The notes: generated by a model not told the origin, from the sequence alone. Counted from the first letter of the stretch, positions 16,773 to 24,995 are shown. The stretch is DNA of 64,000 nucleotides from Desulfosarcina sp. BuS5 (GCF_028752835.1 NZ_CP087952.1:787041-851040), one strand, 5' to 3'. Numbers and translations: made by a program.

Positions 16773-17705
16773 TCATTTACGGCCTCCATCTTTGTATCTT
16801 GCCGGATTTGCAATATGATTTTTCAAGAATTGTCTGGCAATATCAATGCTGATATGTACATAAACCGTCGTTTCTGTCTCATCATCATGGCCCAGCATCT
16901 CTTTGATATCTTTCATGTTAACACCTGCTTCATACATATGGGTTGCAAATGTATGCCGGAACGTCAAAGGGCTGACTTTTTTGGTTATTCCTGCTGTCTT
17001 GCTTCTTTCTCTAACAATATCGGCCATACGAGCCTGGCTTAACCTGGCATGCTTTTTTTTATTGCTTCCATTTTTGGAAAAGGCATGGAAAAGCGGGGTA
17101 TCTGTATCGCCTGGGAACATTACCCAATAGTGTGTGAGCATTTCTAACATTTTGTTATTGAAAAACACCTGGCGCTGCTTGCCGCCTTTGCCTTTTCTTA
17201 CAATCAGTGAACCTTCCCTGAGATCGATATCGTTCCGGTCAAGGGCGCACAACTCGCTGCTGCGAAGACCGGTTGACCATAACAATGCTATGATCGTATG
17301 ATCTCGTAATCCAATAAGAGTGTCGGTTTTAATCGATTCTAATAATTTAAAACACTCATTTACCGTCAAATACTTCTTTTCTGCCGGAGGTTCACAGATA
17401 AGCTCAGGAAGTGAAGCTGCCGGGTTTAACTCAATTTTTTTAAAGTCTTGCAAATAGGCATATAAAGTCCTGAGTACGCAGAGTTCTTTGGATATTGTGG
17501 TATTTTTTACCTTGGCGCTTTTTTGGCGTAATTCAATATAACAAAGTAAATCAATCGGTTGTGCTGTAAATAGCTTTTTATCCCTGGTTGAGGTTAAAAA
17601 TTCTGTCCATAGTTTACATATGCGCAGATGTTGCTTGAGAGTTCCTTTTGCAAAGCCACACAGATTTTCAAGATATCCAATATATTCGTTAATGATATTG
17701 TTCAT
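16773..17705 (-). CDS. ritB: RIT tyrosine recombinase RitB
   Basis: 310 aa. N-terminal SAM-like core-binding domain (~1-90). Catalytic residues: Arg in STGLRSSELCALD, Lys in VRKGKGGKQRQV, His-x-x-Arg in TFRHTFATHMYEAGV, His in MLGHDDE and Tyr in TVYVHIS. Its start overlaps the ritA stop and its stop overlaps the ritC start, so the three are translationally coupled. It presumably acts with RitA and RitC in excision and insertion. Confidence 0.93.
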   Translation of the reverse strand: MNNIINEYIGYLENLCGFAKGTLKQHLRICKLWTEFLTSTRDKKLFTAQPIDLLCYIELRQKSAKVKNTTISKELCVLRTLYAYLQDFKKIELNPAASLPELICEPPAEKKYLTVNECFKLLESIKTDTLIGLRDHTIIALLWSTGLRSSELCALDRNDIDLREGSLIVRKGKGGKQRQVFFNNKMLEMLTHYWVMFPGDTDTPLFHAFSKNGSNKKKHARLSQARMADIVRERSKTAGITKKVSPLTFRHTFATHMYEAGVNMKDIKEMLGHDDETETTVYVHISIDIARQFLKNHIANPARYKDGGRK

Positions 17706-18622
17706 GGGTTGCTCCTTTCAATTTGTCCCAGGGGATGGCAGCTGGTAACGGTTTTGAAATGACGCGGGCTCAGGTGGGTATATATCTCCGTGGTGGACAA
17801 TCGCTGATGTCCCATTAAGGCTTTTGTGGTGACCTTACCGTGCCTGTCTGCCGCATGAGTGGCAAATGTATGGCGCAAACAGTTACTGGTAATGGGTATT
17901 GAAAGATCGGCATCTTGACCAATATTCTTCACAAAATGCTGCAGCCAGGCCACGGAAATGGGTTTTCCCCTTGTATTCACAAATAAAAACTCTGACTCAT
18001 CTTTCCGCGCAGCAAGATAATTGGACAGCAGAGCAGACATGGAAAAACTGATGTGTGTCTTTTTTAGCCATCCACCTTTAACCTGAACATTAATGTAATG
18101 ATTATTCGAATGTATATCACATCGTTTGATACTGGTTATTTCTTTGGGGCGAAGTCCTGTAGTGGCCATAAGGCTGATGATGGTAAAGTCACGCTTTTTT
18201 ATGTTCTTTGCAGCGTATTCAAGCAGCTTCCGAAGCTCGGTTTCACTAAGATATTCCGGCAGCCTGGAACGGGGATGAAATTTGGGATGGCGTAAATTTT
18301 TAGCAGGGTCATCACTGACAACCTGGATAAGATTTAGAAACTTGCCGAATTTGCGCAGGGACCAGACCACAGCCTTTTTAAGATTTGGGCCGGCATTTAT
18401 ACAACGATATTCAGAATATTTTCTAAGAAAGTCAAGATGTAACTGAGTTGGAGAGCTAATACCGTTAACTTTACAGTACTTGCCGAACTCCATCAGATAT
18501 CGTTTAAGTTCTTTGATGGAATTTACAGATAACTTTCGATCTTGTTCCACCTTGAGACAATGCTTAACAAGGGAATCGATATCATTCTTAAGCAGGTCTT
18601 CAGGACAGAGCTGTTCACACAT
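17702..18622 (-). CDS. ritA: RIT tyrosine recombinase RitA
   Basis: 306 aa. Catalytic pattern: TTGLRPKEITSIKR (Arg), VKGGWLKKTHI (Lys), NCLRHTFATHAADRHGK (HxxR region), LMGHQRLSTTEIYTHLS (His and Tyr). First gene of the trio; its own start is preceded by an AGGAGGA-like site on the minus strand near 18630. Confidence 0.93.
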   Translation of the reverse strand: MCEQLCPEDLLKNDIDSLVKHCLKVEQDRKLSVNSIKELKRYLMEFGKYCKVNGISSPTQLHLDFLRKYSEYRCINAGPNLKKAVVWSLRKFGKFLNLIQVVSDDPAKNLRHPKFHPRSRLPEYLSETELRKLLEYAAKNIKKRDFTIISLMATTGLRPKEITSIKRCDIHSNNHYINVQVKGGWLKKTHISFSMSALLSNYLAARKDESEFLFVNTRGKPISVAWLQHFVKNIGQDADLSIPITSNCLRHTFATHAADRHGKVTTKALMGHQRLSTTEIYTHLSPRHFKTVTSCHPLGQIERSNP

Positions 18623-18757
18623 AATTTAATCCTCCTCTTTTATTGTATTTTTCATCATGAATTGATATGTAAAATCAAAGATGAAAAATCAAGCTATTTA
18701 AGAGGATTATAACCTAACTGCGCGAAACATACATTATACAATAAAGGAGAATGAAGT

Positions 18758-19144
18758 ATGTATCAGTTGTTCGATGATGTAGTTGAAGATGCGAAGTCAG
18801 GCGAAAAATCTGCTGTACGGGCATTACAGGCATGGCAATATTTAATTGGAAAAGCCGAAAATCGACAAATCGTACAATATGATGAATTGCGGTTACTAAT
18901 GGGGTACTCAGATAACAGACCAATGGGCGTAATACTTGGCTGTATTATGTTCTATTGCAAGCAAAATGAATTACCGCCTTTAACTTTAATTGTAGTCAAT
19001 CAATCCGGTGTGCCAGGTGAAGGTTTTTCAGCCGAAAAATGGGAGGATTATCATCAAAGAAGAGAAGATGTTTTCAATTTCTTTTGGTATAAAATCATTC
19101 CTCCTACAGTGGATGAATTTAGGCAAGCAAGAGAAAATGCATAA
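18758..19144 (+). CDS. Hypothetical cassette protein
   Basis: 128 aa with AAAGGAGAATGAAGT before the ATG. It has conserved-looking segments (DDVVEDAKSGEKSAVRALQA, GYSDNRPMGVILGCIMFYC, LTLIVVNQSGVPGEGFSAEK) but no family I can name. Soluble, mixed alpha/beta. It is the first cassette gene after the RIT element and lies within a normal attC-bounded unit. Confidence 0.7.
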   Translation: MYQLFDDVVEDAKSGEKSAVRALQAWQYLIGKAENRQIVQYDELRLLMGYSDNRPMGVILGCIMFYCKQNELPPLTLIVVNQSGVPGEGFSAEKWEDYHQRREDVFNFFWYKIIPPTVDEFRQARENA

Positions 19145-19227
19145 CAAGGCAAATTAACTCGGACCGCCAAAAGGTGCAGAGCGAAACGGCGCAGCTTTTG
19201 GCAGTCCGGTTATTTGCGCCGTTATAG
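19139..19227 (+). other. attC site (intact)
   Basis: R'' GCATAAC, AACTCGGACCGCCAAAAG pairing with CTTTTGGCAGTCCGGTT, R' GTTATAG. Confidence 0.87.
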
Positions 19228-19276
19228 GTTAGAAACAGATTAGCTCTATCCCATATTTTGACAAGGAGGGCATGCT

Positions 19277-19489
19277 ATGAGTTTGGCAAATAAAATTATT
19301 AACAATGTCAAAGAATTGCCGGAATTAAAACAAATAGAAGTTTTAGATTTTATCGAATATTTAAAATTAAAAACAGAAAGGCAAGAAAATATTGAGTGGT
19401 CAACCTTATCGCTTTCATCAGCAATGCGTGGCATGGAAAATGAGCAATCACATTACTCGCTGAATGATCTCAAGGAATTTTTCTCATGA
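19277..19489 (+). CDS. DUF2281-like antitoxin
   Basis: 70 aa, AAGGAGGGCATGCT before the ATG. Residues 1-35 (LANKIINNVKELPELKQIEV then LDFIEYLK) match the DUF2281/VapB-type N-terminus. The acidic C-terminal tail would bind the toxin. It overlaps the MazF-like gene by 4 bases (ATGA). Confidence 0.8.
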   Translation: MSLANKIINNVKELPELKQIEVLDFIEYLKLKTERQENIEWSTLSLSSAMRGMENEQSHYSLNDLKEFFS

Positions 19490-19833
19490 TTTCTGAAGGA
19501 CAAATTACTCTTTTTAAATTTCCCCAAACTGATCAGCAAGCAGGAAAGCTTCGTCCTGCGCTTGTATTGCGTAAAATGCCTGGCCGATATAATGATTGGC
19601 TCATTTGTATGATATCCTCCAAACTTCATCAAAAGATACAGGAATTAGATGAGATTATCACTACAAAGGATTCAGATTTTATACTGTCCGGCTTAAAAGT
19701 GCCAAGTGTAATCCGTGTCAGCAGACTTGCCGTTGTTGAGAAAGATATACTTTTGGGGAAATTAGGGCAGATATCTCATGATCGGCTCAGTAGAGTGAGA
19801 CGAAATCTTGCAAGATGGATATCGGGCGTATAA
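19486..19833 (+). CDS. MazF/PemK-like toxin
   Basis: 115 aa. SH3-like barrel motifs: GQITLFKFPQTDQQAGKLRP and ALVL (the family has a KxRPALV motif), WLICMISSK, and LSGLKVPSVIRVSRLAVVE. Members are usually sequence-specific endoribonucleases. Translationally coupled to its antitoxin in one cassette. Confidence 0.85.
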   Translation: MISEGQITLFKFPQTDQQAGKLRPALVLRKMPGRYNDWLICMISSKLHQKIQELDEIITTKDSDFILSGLKVPSVIRVSRLAVVEKDILLGKLGQISHDRLSRVRRNLARWISGV

Positions 19834-19953
19834 CAATCGCATTCACTCTGACACCCAAAGCCAAGCCGTTTTTTACTTTTGCGCAGTCTGTGTAAAAAAT
19901 TGCTCTTGCCAAATCCTCATTGGCTTTGGGCGCAGGTGATGCGTACGTTCGGC
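19828..19953 (+). other. attC site (intact)
   Basis: R'' GTATAAC overlaps the toxin stop; ACACCCAAAGCCAA pairs with TTGGCTTTGGGCGCAGGTGATGC; R' GTTCGGC. Confidence 0.82.
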
Positions 19954-20003
19954 AGCGAGAATGATTACGATGCTCACCAACAATCAACATAAGGAAGTAT
20001 TCA

Positions 20004-20390
20004 ATGAATCAAAAAAAAATTATTGATTATTGGGCATCCGAAGCAGAAGAATCTCTCCATGTTGCAAAACATCTTTTTGAAAAAAAAGATTATTCTTATG
20101 CGCTTTTCTTTGGACATCTTGCTGTTGAGAAAATCATAAAAGCGGTACTTGTCAAAAATACCAATCAACAGGTGCCTCGCTCTCACAATTTATTGAGATT
20201 AGCCAAAGAAGCTCATATAAAAATAACTGAAGAGCAGAAGCGTACTCTAATAAGGATTACAGCATTTAACCTTGAATCCAGATATCCTGACTACAAAAAA
20301 GAATTCAGGAAAAAATGTACTTTGCAGTTCACTGCAAAGGAACTGCAAAAAATTAAAGAGGTTTTTACATGGCTGAAATCGAATCTATAG
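20004..20390 (+). CDS. HEPN-domain protein (HEPN-MNT toxin-antitoxin)
   Basis: 128 aa. All-helical HEPN fold: YWASEAEESLHVAKHLFEKK, then DYSYALFFGHLAVEKIIKAV and VPRSHNLLRLAKEA. It overlaps the nucleotidyltransferase gene by 22 bases. In HEPN-MNT systems the HEPN partner is an RNase toxin that the MNT partner inactivates by nucleotidylation. Confidence 0.87.
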   Translation: MNQKKIIDYWASEAEESLHVAKHLFEKKDYSYALFFGHLAVEKIIKAVLVKNTNQQVPRSHNLLRLAKEAHIKITEEQKRTLIRITAFNLESRYPDYKKEFRKKCTLQFTAKELQKIKEVFTWLKSNL

Positions 20391-20686
20391 TTTTAAAAAA
20401 TGTCCAATTATTTCTCGACAAACTCCGCCTGGCTGGATTTCATATTTCCAAAGCCTATATTTTTGGCTCCTATGTCAGGGGGCAGGTGGATAAATGGAGT
20501 GATATAGATGTGGCAATTGTTTCTCCTCAAATAAGCAACGACCGTTTTGAAGAACGTATAAGATTGACCGAACTGGCAATATCTGTCGATGATCGGCTTG
20601 AACCACTGCCATTCAATCTTGATAGTTTCAGTGATGATGATCCTTTCGTACGACAAATAAAAGATGAAGGATTAGCAATCATTTGA
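20369..20686 (+). CDS. MNT-domain nucleotidyltransferase (HEPN-MNT antitoxin)
   Basis: 105 aa. Pol-beta-type motif GSYVRGQVDKWSDIDVAIVS: GS, then D-x-D of the metal site. Minimal NTase with no extra domain. Probable antitoxin to the HEPN protein immediately upstream. Confidence 0.88.
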   Translation: MAEIESIVLKNVQLFLDKLRLAGFHISKAYIFGSYVRGQVDKWSDIDVAIVSPQISNDRFEERIRLTELAISVDDRLEPLPFNLDSFSDDDPFVRQIKDEGLAII

Positions 20687-20801
20687 GTCTTTCTTATGAT
20701 CGGAAACGAATTACTACCACGGCAAAAAGCGTATATAAAAGCAGAAATGGTGATAATTTCAATCGAATCTCAGCATTTGCAACCATAATCAGGGAAAAAT
20801 G

Positions 20802-20917
20802 CCGAACCATTCAGTACACCTGACCCCAGAAGCTATGGCATTTTTCACCTTTATCATTTCACGGTAAAACGTATTTTTTGCCAAGTTATCGTTGCTTCTG
20901 GGGCAGGTGACCGAGGC
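20802..20917 (+). other. attC-like site capped by a 201-bp element
   Basis: ACCTGACCCCAGAAGC (20818-20833) pairs with GCTTCTGGGGCAGGT (20894-20908). The left R'' is degenerate (CCGAACC). Element copy 4 follows at 20918, and R' GTTAGCG appears after it at 21119. Confidence 0.6.
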
Positions 20918-21118
20918 GATAAGTTGACCGTGAGCTCCGCTACGCTACGCACACGGTCAACTTATCGCCGGCTGTCGAGTTCCTCGAACGTCCTTGACAG
21001 GTTCCGCTCACGCTCCACCTATCAAGGGCGTTCGAGCCGACTGCGATTCTCGACACTGAATGAAAAAAAACCGCCTTTTTCATTCAGTGCCTGCGATTCT
21101 CGCGGCTCAACAGCCGGC
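20918..21118 (+). repeat. 201-bp multi-hairpin element, copy 4
   Basis: Same as copy 1; preceded by ...GGTGACCGAGGC and followed directly by GTTAGCG. Confidence 0.95.
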
Positions 21119-21193
21119 GTTAGCGCATCTAAATTTGAAGCCATGGGGGTTTTCAAAGGATAGATGCCGTAAACGTTGAGTGAGGTAAAATTT

Positions 21194-21475
21194 ATGGCTG
21201 CACCGCGTCTTAGAAGAGTTACTTCTAAAAAAGAGATGGAGAATTTAATTGATGACTACGTAACTCAAGGATATGAAATTGTTGAGCAAAGCGAACGCAA
21301 TGCGATGGTCAGAAAAAAAACTTGGGGTACCGGAGGTGGTCATCTACTTTGGGGTTTATTGACTGCTTGGTGGACACTTGGAATTGGAAATCTGATTTAC
21401 GCCTTCTATGCAAAATCTACCTATGCAAAATCTACAGCTGAGAAAGTTATGCTCAAAGTAGATGGTGAATCTTAA
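21194..21475 (+). CDS. Small membrane protein of unknown function
   Basis: 93 aa from the ATG after GTGAGGTAAAATTT. A soluble N-terminal part (KKEMENLIDDYVTQGYEIVE) is followed by a Gly/Trp-rich hydrophobic segment (GGGHLLWGLLTAWWTLGIGN then LIYAFYA). YAKST occurs twice in tandem near the end. Cassette gene. Confidence 0.62.
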   Translation: MAAPRLRRVTSKKEMENLIDDYVTQGYEIVEQSERNAMVRKKTWGTGGGHLLWGLLTAWWTLGIGNLIYAFYAKSTYAKSTAEKVMLKVDGES

Positions 21476-21635
21476 ACAAGCATTCAAAGTATAAGTCCTT
21501 GTATTGACTGGCTTGTAGAAAATAAGCTGAGCCAAATGCATTTTTACAAAAGCATCTTTTATTCTTAATTCTTCAAAACATAGAAGATGCTTTTTTTTCT
21601 TGCAAGATATTAACGTATCTGTTAATATTGTGTTT

Positions 21636-21959
21636 ATGACATGGAAAATTTTATATTATAGTGAAGCACTTCAAGAAGAAATTTCAACCTTGCCTGCTGG
21701 CATTCAAGCGAGGTATATTCACCTCACTGAAAGAATGCGTCACTATGGAGCCAATCTTGGAATGCCACATACTAAAGCCCTAAAAGAAGGCTTGTTTGAA
21801 CTTCGGATGAAGTCAAAAGAAGGTATTGGAAGAATTTTTTATTGTACGTTGTTAGGAAAAAAGATAGTAATGTTGCATACATTTATCAAAAAATCTCAAA
21901 AGACACCTCAAAAAGAACTCAAAATTGCAATTTCTCGCATGAATGAGGTCAAAAAATGA
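21636..21959 (+). CDS. HigB/RelE-superfamily toxin (Gp49-like)
   Basis: 107 aa. MTWKILYYSEALQEEISTLP, LKEGLFELRMKSKEGIGRIF and VMLHTFIKKSQKTPQKELKI follow the phage-derived Gp49/HigB pattern of mRNA-cleaving RelE-fold toxins. It overlaps the antitoxin start by 4 bases. Confidence 0.87.
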   Translation: MTWKILYYSEALQEEISTLPAGIQARYIHLTERMRHYGANLGMPHTKALKEGLFELRMKSKEGIGRIFYCTLLGKKIVMLHTFIKKSQKTPQKELKIAISRMNEVKK

Positions 21960-22273
21960 TGACACATGAAGAATTCACAAAAAAACTTCTACAAAATCCA
22001 GAAGTTCAAAAAGAATATGATGCCTTGGATGATGAGTTTTCGTTATTTGATGAGCTACTCAAGGCAAGAATAAAAGCTGGACTTACTCAAGCGGAGGTAG
22101 CTGACCGTATGGGGACAAAAACACCAGCAATAGCTAGATTAGAGGCGGGTGGTGGAAACAAGAAACATTCACCTTCAGTATCTACACTCCGTAAATATGC
22201 CAAGGCGGTGGGCTGTCATTTAGAGATCAAACTTGTGCGGAAAGGCTCAAATATGAAAATTTCGCATGGATAA
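21956..22273 (+). CDS. HigA-like XRE antitoxin
   Basis: 105 aa. HTH_3 domain KAGLTQAEVADRMGTKTPAI then ARLEAG at ~40-95, a GGGNKKHSPS insertion, and a C-terminal VGCHLEIKLV strand. Antitoxin and autoregulator of the preceding toxin (toxin-first order, typical of higBA). Confidence 0.88.
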   Translation: MMTHEEFTKKLLQNPEVQKEYDALDDEFSLFDELLKARIKAGLTQAEVADRMGTKTPAIARLEAGGGNKKHSPSVSTLRKYAKAVGCHLEIKLVRKGSNMKISHG

Positions 22274-22311
22274 ACTAGAACCTATGCAATTGAAATATAT
22301 GGCTAAAATGG

Positions 22312-22438
22312 TGCTAACAAATCGTTCCACCCGACCGCCTGGGTCGTAGCGAATTTGGGCTATTTGGCTTCGTTGAAGTCTTTGGCAGTGCAGCCCGTTG
22401 TGCTTCTCTCCCGGCGGCCGGTGAACTCAGCGTTAACC
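22312..22438 (+). other. attC site (intact)
   Basis: R'' TGCTAAC, CCGACCGCCTGGG pairing with CCCGGCGGCCGG, GTGAACTCAGC, R' GTTAACC. Confidence 0.78.
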
Positions 22439-22443
22439 CCCGT

Positions 22444-22657
22444 GATGTATCAGGCGCTCTTGGCTCCGTTGTTTTTTGGTGGAATTACATCTGAAAGTTC
22501 AGACAAAAAATGGGCTTTTTTGTCTCCGGCAGAGGTTGTCTGGTTTGCTGATAAATTGAAATTTGCCTTAATGCCAACCTCCCTGGGAAAAGAGAGGTCG
22601 CCAATTCAAAGTTTCTACAGGCAAGTTGCTGTAAAGCATAAAGGGTGGTTCTCGTAA
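22444..22657 (+). CDS. Short hypothetical cassette ORF
   Basis: About 70 aa beginning MYQALLAPLFFGGITSESSD, ATG six bases after the attC R'. A hydrophobic start, then a mixed sequence; no ribosome site and no known family. It fills the only cassette between two attC sites, which is the main argument for it. The cassette could also be gene-less. Confidence 0.35.
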
Positions 22658-22734
22658 AGCAGTTTAAATTTAATTGGAATTTAAACGTCTCCGACGTTGT
22701 TTTGCGATTGCTAATTTTGTATGTATGTTTATGG

Positions 22735-22857
22735 GGTTAACAATACGCTGGAAGGGACTGGGCAGGAGCTCGGCATTCCGGAAAGGCAACTTTTTAACAG
22801 GATTTTATAATTTAATCAGCGCTGTCGGGTTGCTCTGCCCAGCCCCTCAGCTCGGTC
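22735..22857 (+). other. attC site capped by a 201-bp element
   Basis: R'' GGTTAAC; GGGACTGGGCAGGAGC pairs with GCTCTGCCCAGCCCC; runs to ...CTCGGTC and is followed by element copy 5. R' GTTAGCC is at 23058. Confidence 0.72.
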
Positions 22858-23057
22858 GATAAGTGGACCGTGAGCTCCGCTGCGCTACGCACACGGTCCA
22901 CTTATCGCGGCTGTCGAGTTCCTCCAACGTCCTTGACAGGTTCCGCTCACGCTCCACCTATCAAGGGCGTTCGAGCCGACTGCGATTCTCGACACTGAAT
23001 GAAAAAAAACCGCCTTTTTCATTCAGTGCCTGCGATTCTCGCGGCTCAACAGCCGGC
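22858..23057 (+). repeat. Multi-hairpin element, copy 5 (variant with compensatory change)
   Basis: 200 bp. Hairpin 1 reads GATAAGTGGACC and GGTCCACTTATC: T-to-G and A-to-C changes that keep the pair. One C is missing from the outer stem (CGCGGCTGT), and one base differs in hairpin 2 (CCTCCAACG). Followed directly by GTTAGCC. Confidence 0.95.
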
Positions 23058-23078
23058 GTTAGCCAGAAGGAGGAATAC

Positions 23079-23246
23079 ATGGATCGTGACCTTGAAAATG
23101 AAAAGAAGGATCTTTTGAAAAAGATAGACATATCCATTGATCCAAAAGCGCGAAAGATTCTCGATAGCATTAATATAAACAAGCCATACCCAATAATTAC
23201 AGTTGTCATGTCAACGGAGGGGACTACAAATGCCAGCACGAAATGA
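23079..23246 (+). CDS. 55-aa protein coupled to the SDH_sah protease
   Basis: Strong ribosome site (AGAAGGAGGAATAC). Charged sequence (DRDLENEKKDLLKKIDISID, KILDSININKPYP). It overlaps the protease start by 17 bases in another frame. No family recognised. By position it may be a small partner or leader peptide of the protease. Confidence 0.55.
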   Translation: MDRDLENEKKDLLKKIDISIDPKARKILDSININKPYPIITVVMSTEGTTNASTK

Positions 23247-24186
23247 AATCCAAGAGGCAATACTTCGTCGGAAAGGAACTGCTCAAGATGATGTCCGACG
23301 TGACTATCTTAAGAAACTTACGGAGTTGACAGGGCGAGATACTATTTTATATGCATCAGCTTTCGCTTCACCGAAATCTCCTCAAATCCCAGGAATAGCC
23401 TTTTCTATCACGTCTGACGATATTCAAGGATTTATGTCTGCCATGCATGGACTCAAAGGAGACAAACTTGATATTATTCTTCATAGTCCAGGTGGCTCTA
23501 TGGAGGCAGCAGACCAAATTGTGCAATATCTACGTCGTAAATATAATCACATACGCGCTATTATCCCACAGAATGCGATGTCAGCTGCAACTATGATTTC
23601 TTGTGCATGTGATTCAATAGTAATGGGCAAACATTCTGCTCTTGGTCCAATCGATCCACAGGTCTCGTTTCCTACTGCAACGGGAATATTTACTTCCCCT
23701 GCTCAAGCCATTTTAGATGAGTTCGACCAAGCAAAATCAGAAATAAAAAACGACCAAAGCACAATTCCGCTTTGGGCATCGAAAATACAAGCATATCCTC
23801 ATGGTTTCTTACAAATGTGTCAAACGACATTGAAGCTTTCTAAGGAAAAAGTTGAAGAATGGCTTAAGCAGTACATGTTTAAAGGTGAAGAGAACGCAGA
23901 GCAGACAGCTAAAAAGATAGCACAATGGCTTGGAAATGCGAAGGAACACAAAACTCATGGCAGACCAATAGGCATCGAACAGGCCATTTCCCACGGTCTC
24001 AAAATTGAGAAATTGGAAGACAATCAAGATTTTCAGGAAGCAGTGTTATCAGTATTTCATGCCACAGTTGTAACTTTTCAAGTTACTGAATGTGTGAAGA
24101 TGGTTGAGAACCAAAATGGCAGGGGAGTATACAGTCAAATTCAGATTCAAGCAATTCCTGTTCCTACGCGAGGGGCAGCTGGCTAA
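23230..24186 (+). CDS. SDH_sah-type ClpP-fold serine protease
   Basis: 318 aa from the ATG after GGAGGGGACTACAA. ClpP/crotonase-like core: LDIILHSPGGSMEAADQIVQ (oxyanion GG), IIPQNAMSAATMISCACDSI (nucleophile Ser in MSAAT) and MGKHSALGPIDPQ. The family (serine dehydrogenase proteinase) has a Ser-Lys or Ser-Asp type site and is often found in mobile DNA. There is no signal peptide, so it is probably cytosolic. The substrate is unknown. It shares a cassette with the 55-aa ORF; its stop overlaps the attC R''. Confidence 0.85.
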   Translation: MPARNEIQEAILRRKGTAQDDVRRDYLKKLTELTGRDTILYASAFASPKSPQIPGIAFSITSDDIQGFMSAMHGLKGDKLDIILHSPGGSMEAADQIVQYLRRKYNHIRAIIPQNAMSAATMISCACDSIVMGKHSALGPIDPQVSFPTATGIFTSPAQAILDEFDQAKSEIKNDQSTIPLWASKIQAYPHGFLQMCQTTLKLSKEKVEEWLKQYMFKGEENAEQTAKKIAQWLGNAKEHKTHGRPIGIEQAISHGLKIEKLEDNQDFQEAVLSVFHATVVTFQVTECVKMVENQNGRGVYSQIQIQAIPVPTRGAAG

Positions 24187-24252
24187 CAAATCACTGCACT
24201 GGATTTTTACTCCGCTGCGCTCCGTAAAAACCAGTGAGTTCAAGCGTTAAAT
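24181..24252 (+). other. attC site (intact)
   Basis: R'' GGCTAAC, R' GTTAAAT; stem and loop nearly identical to the attC at 6789. Confidence 0.88.
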
Positions 24253-24275
24253 GTAGGAAGAAATAACTATAACTC

Positions 24276-24890
24276 ATGGATTTCATTTATCCAGACATAG
24301 AATGGTACACAGGAATTAGTGAACAGAAGAGAGTACAACCCCGCTGTCCTTATGCCAATGTTCATCGTTGCTACCGATACTATGCAAGCCTTTATATGCT
24401 TGGAGAAGCAAGCATAACAACAAAAATGAGCCATGAGAAAATCAAAGAATTAGAGTCTCTATGGCATAATAGTGACCTGATTCCCGCAGTGGCTGAGCAT
24501 GACACTGGCATTTCAGGGCCGGGCGATGAAAAGACTGGTTTCGATAATTTTTGTCCAGAAATAAGTTTTGATATCTTTGGTCTATTCGCAATATCTTTGC
24601 ATAAATACGCGGATGAGATTGATATTGACACAGCCCATAGACGTTTATCTAAAGAAGCTTTCTCAAATGATTGGCGGTGGAGTTGGGCGAGTGTAATTCC
24701 TCTCCACTACCTTAAGTGTCCAGTATACTCACAGTTATTATCGAAACAAAATTCGTCATCAGAACCTTCCTGGGCAAATCATCACGAGCAGGATGTTATT
24801 GAAGTTAAGCCTGGGATCATGGGTATAAGCGTTAACATTATGTCCCTTTTTACGCGTATTTCAAAATGGTGGCTTTCCAAACACAAGTGA
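24276..24890 (+). CDS. Hypothetical cassette protein, 204 aa
   Basis: It begins MDFIYPDIEWYTGISEQKRV with several Cys and His residues early (PRCPYANVHRCYRYYASLY). The centre is acidic (EHDTGISGPGDEKTGFDNFC) and is followed by helical segments. No membrane segment or known motif. A single-gene cassette between two attC sites. Function unknown. Confidence 0.7.
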   Translation: MDFIYPDIEWYTGISEQKRVQPRCPYANVHRCYRYYASLYMLGEASITTKMSHEKIKELESLWHNSDLIPAVAEHDTGISGPGDEKTGFDNFCPEISFDIFGLFAISLHKYADEIDIDTAHRRLSKEAFSNDWRWSWASVIPLHYLKCPVYSQLLSKQNSSSEPSWANHHEQDVIEVKPGIMGISVNIMSLFTRISKWWLSKHK

Positions 24891-24902
24891 ACGATCTATG
24901 GC

Positions 24903-24995
24903 ATTTAACAAGGCAAATGCACTCGGACGGTTAAAAGCGGCGCGGCTTCCGCTACGCTACAGCCACCCCACTTTTAACCGCCGGTGATTTGCGAC
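24903..24995 (+). other. attC site capped by a 201-bp element
   Basis: R'' ATTTAAC, GCACTCGGACGGTTAAAA pairing with TTTTAACCGCCGGTG, then ATTTGCGAC. Compare the intact relative at 29657, which continues ATTTGCGAC-GTTGGAA; here element copy 6 stands between GCGAC and GTTAGAC. Confidence 0.85.

Larger units (their letters stand above)
10943..16776 (-). pseudogene. ritC: RitC tyrosine recombinase, broken by IS3 and IS21
   Basis: Three pieces: 16776-16729 (starts MSAYIAVSDFDHYMEE), 15259-14931 (core-binding domain, LNLFSNYLHSQNIEM onward) and 11549-10943 (catalytic domain: GLRIGEAL Arg, HGKGRKER Lys, HSLRHAFATH, GHAST His and IYLHP Tyr). Removing the two insertions and one copy of each target duplication (GAA and GAAGT) leaves 984 nt, exactly 328 codons, with a seamless LTPDEVIKLLNTID junction. 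The gene was therefore intact before two recent insertions. The last fragment could still be translated alone but lacks the DNA-clamping domain. Confidence 0.88.
9967..18722 (-). mobile_element. RIT element (recombinase in trio) with nested IS3 and IS21
   Basis: Three tyrosine recombinase genes are read leftward in the order ritA (18622-17702), ritB (17705-16773), ritC (from 16776). Each start overlaps the previous stop as ATGA, the hallmark of RIT elements. A RepB-type primase follows on the same strand. Candidate ends: CGCAGTTA at 9967-9974 and its inverse TAACTGCG at 18715-18722. The limits are inferred from these 8 bp and from the cassette genes on both sides. ritC is broken by an IS3 and an IS21, so the element is now probably immobile. 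Confidence 0.72.

Noticed and set aside
22674-22862. 62-codon frame before element copy 5
   Set aside because: It lies across an attC and has no ribosome site; the pairing arms explain the sequence.
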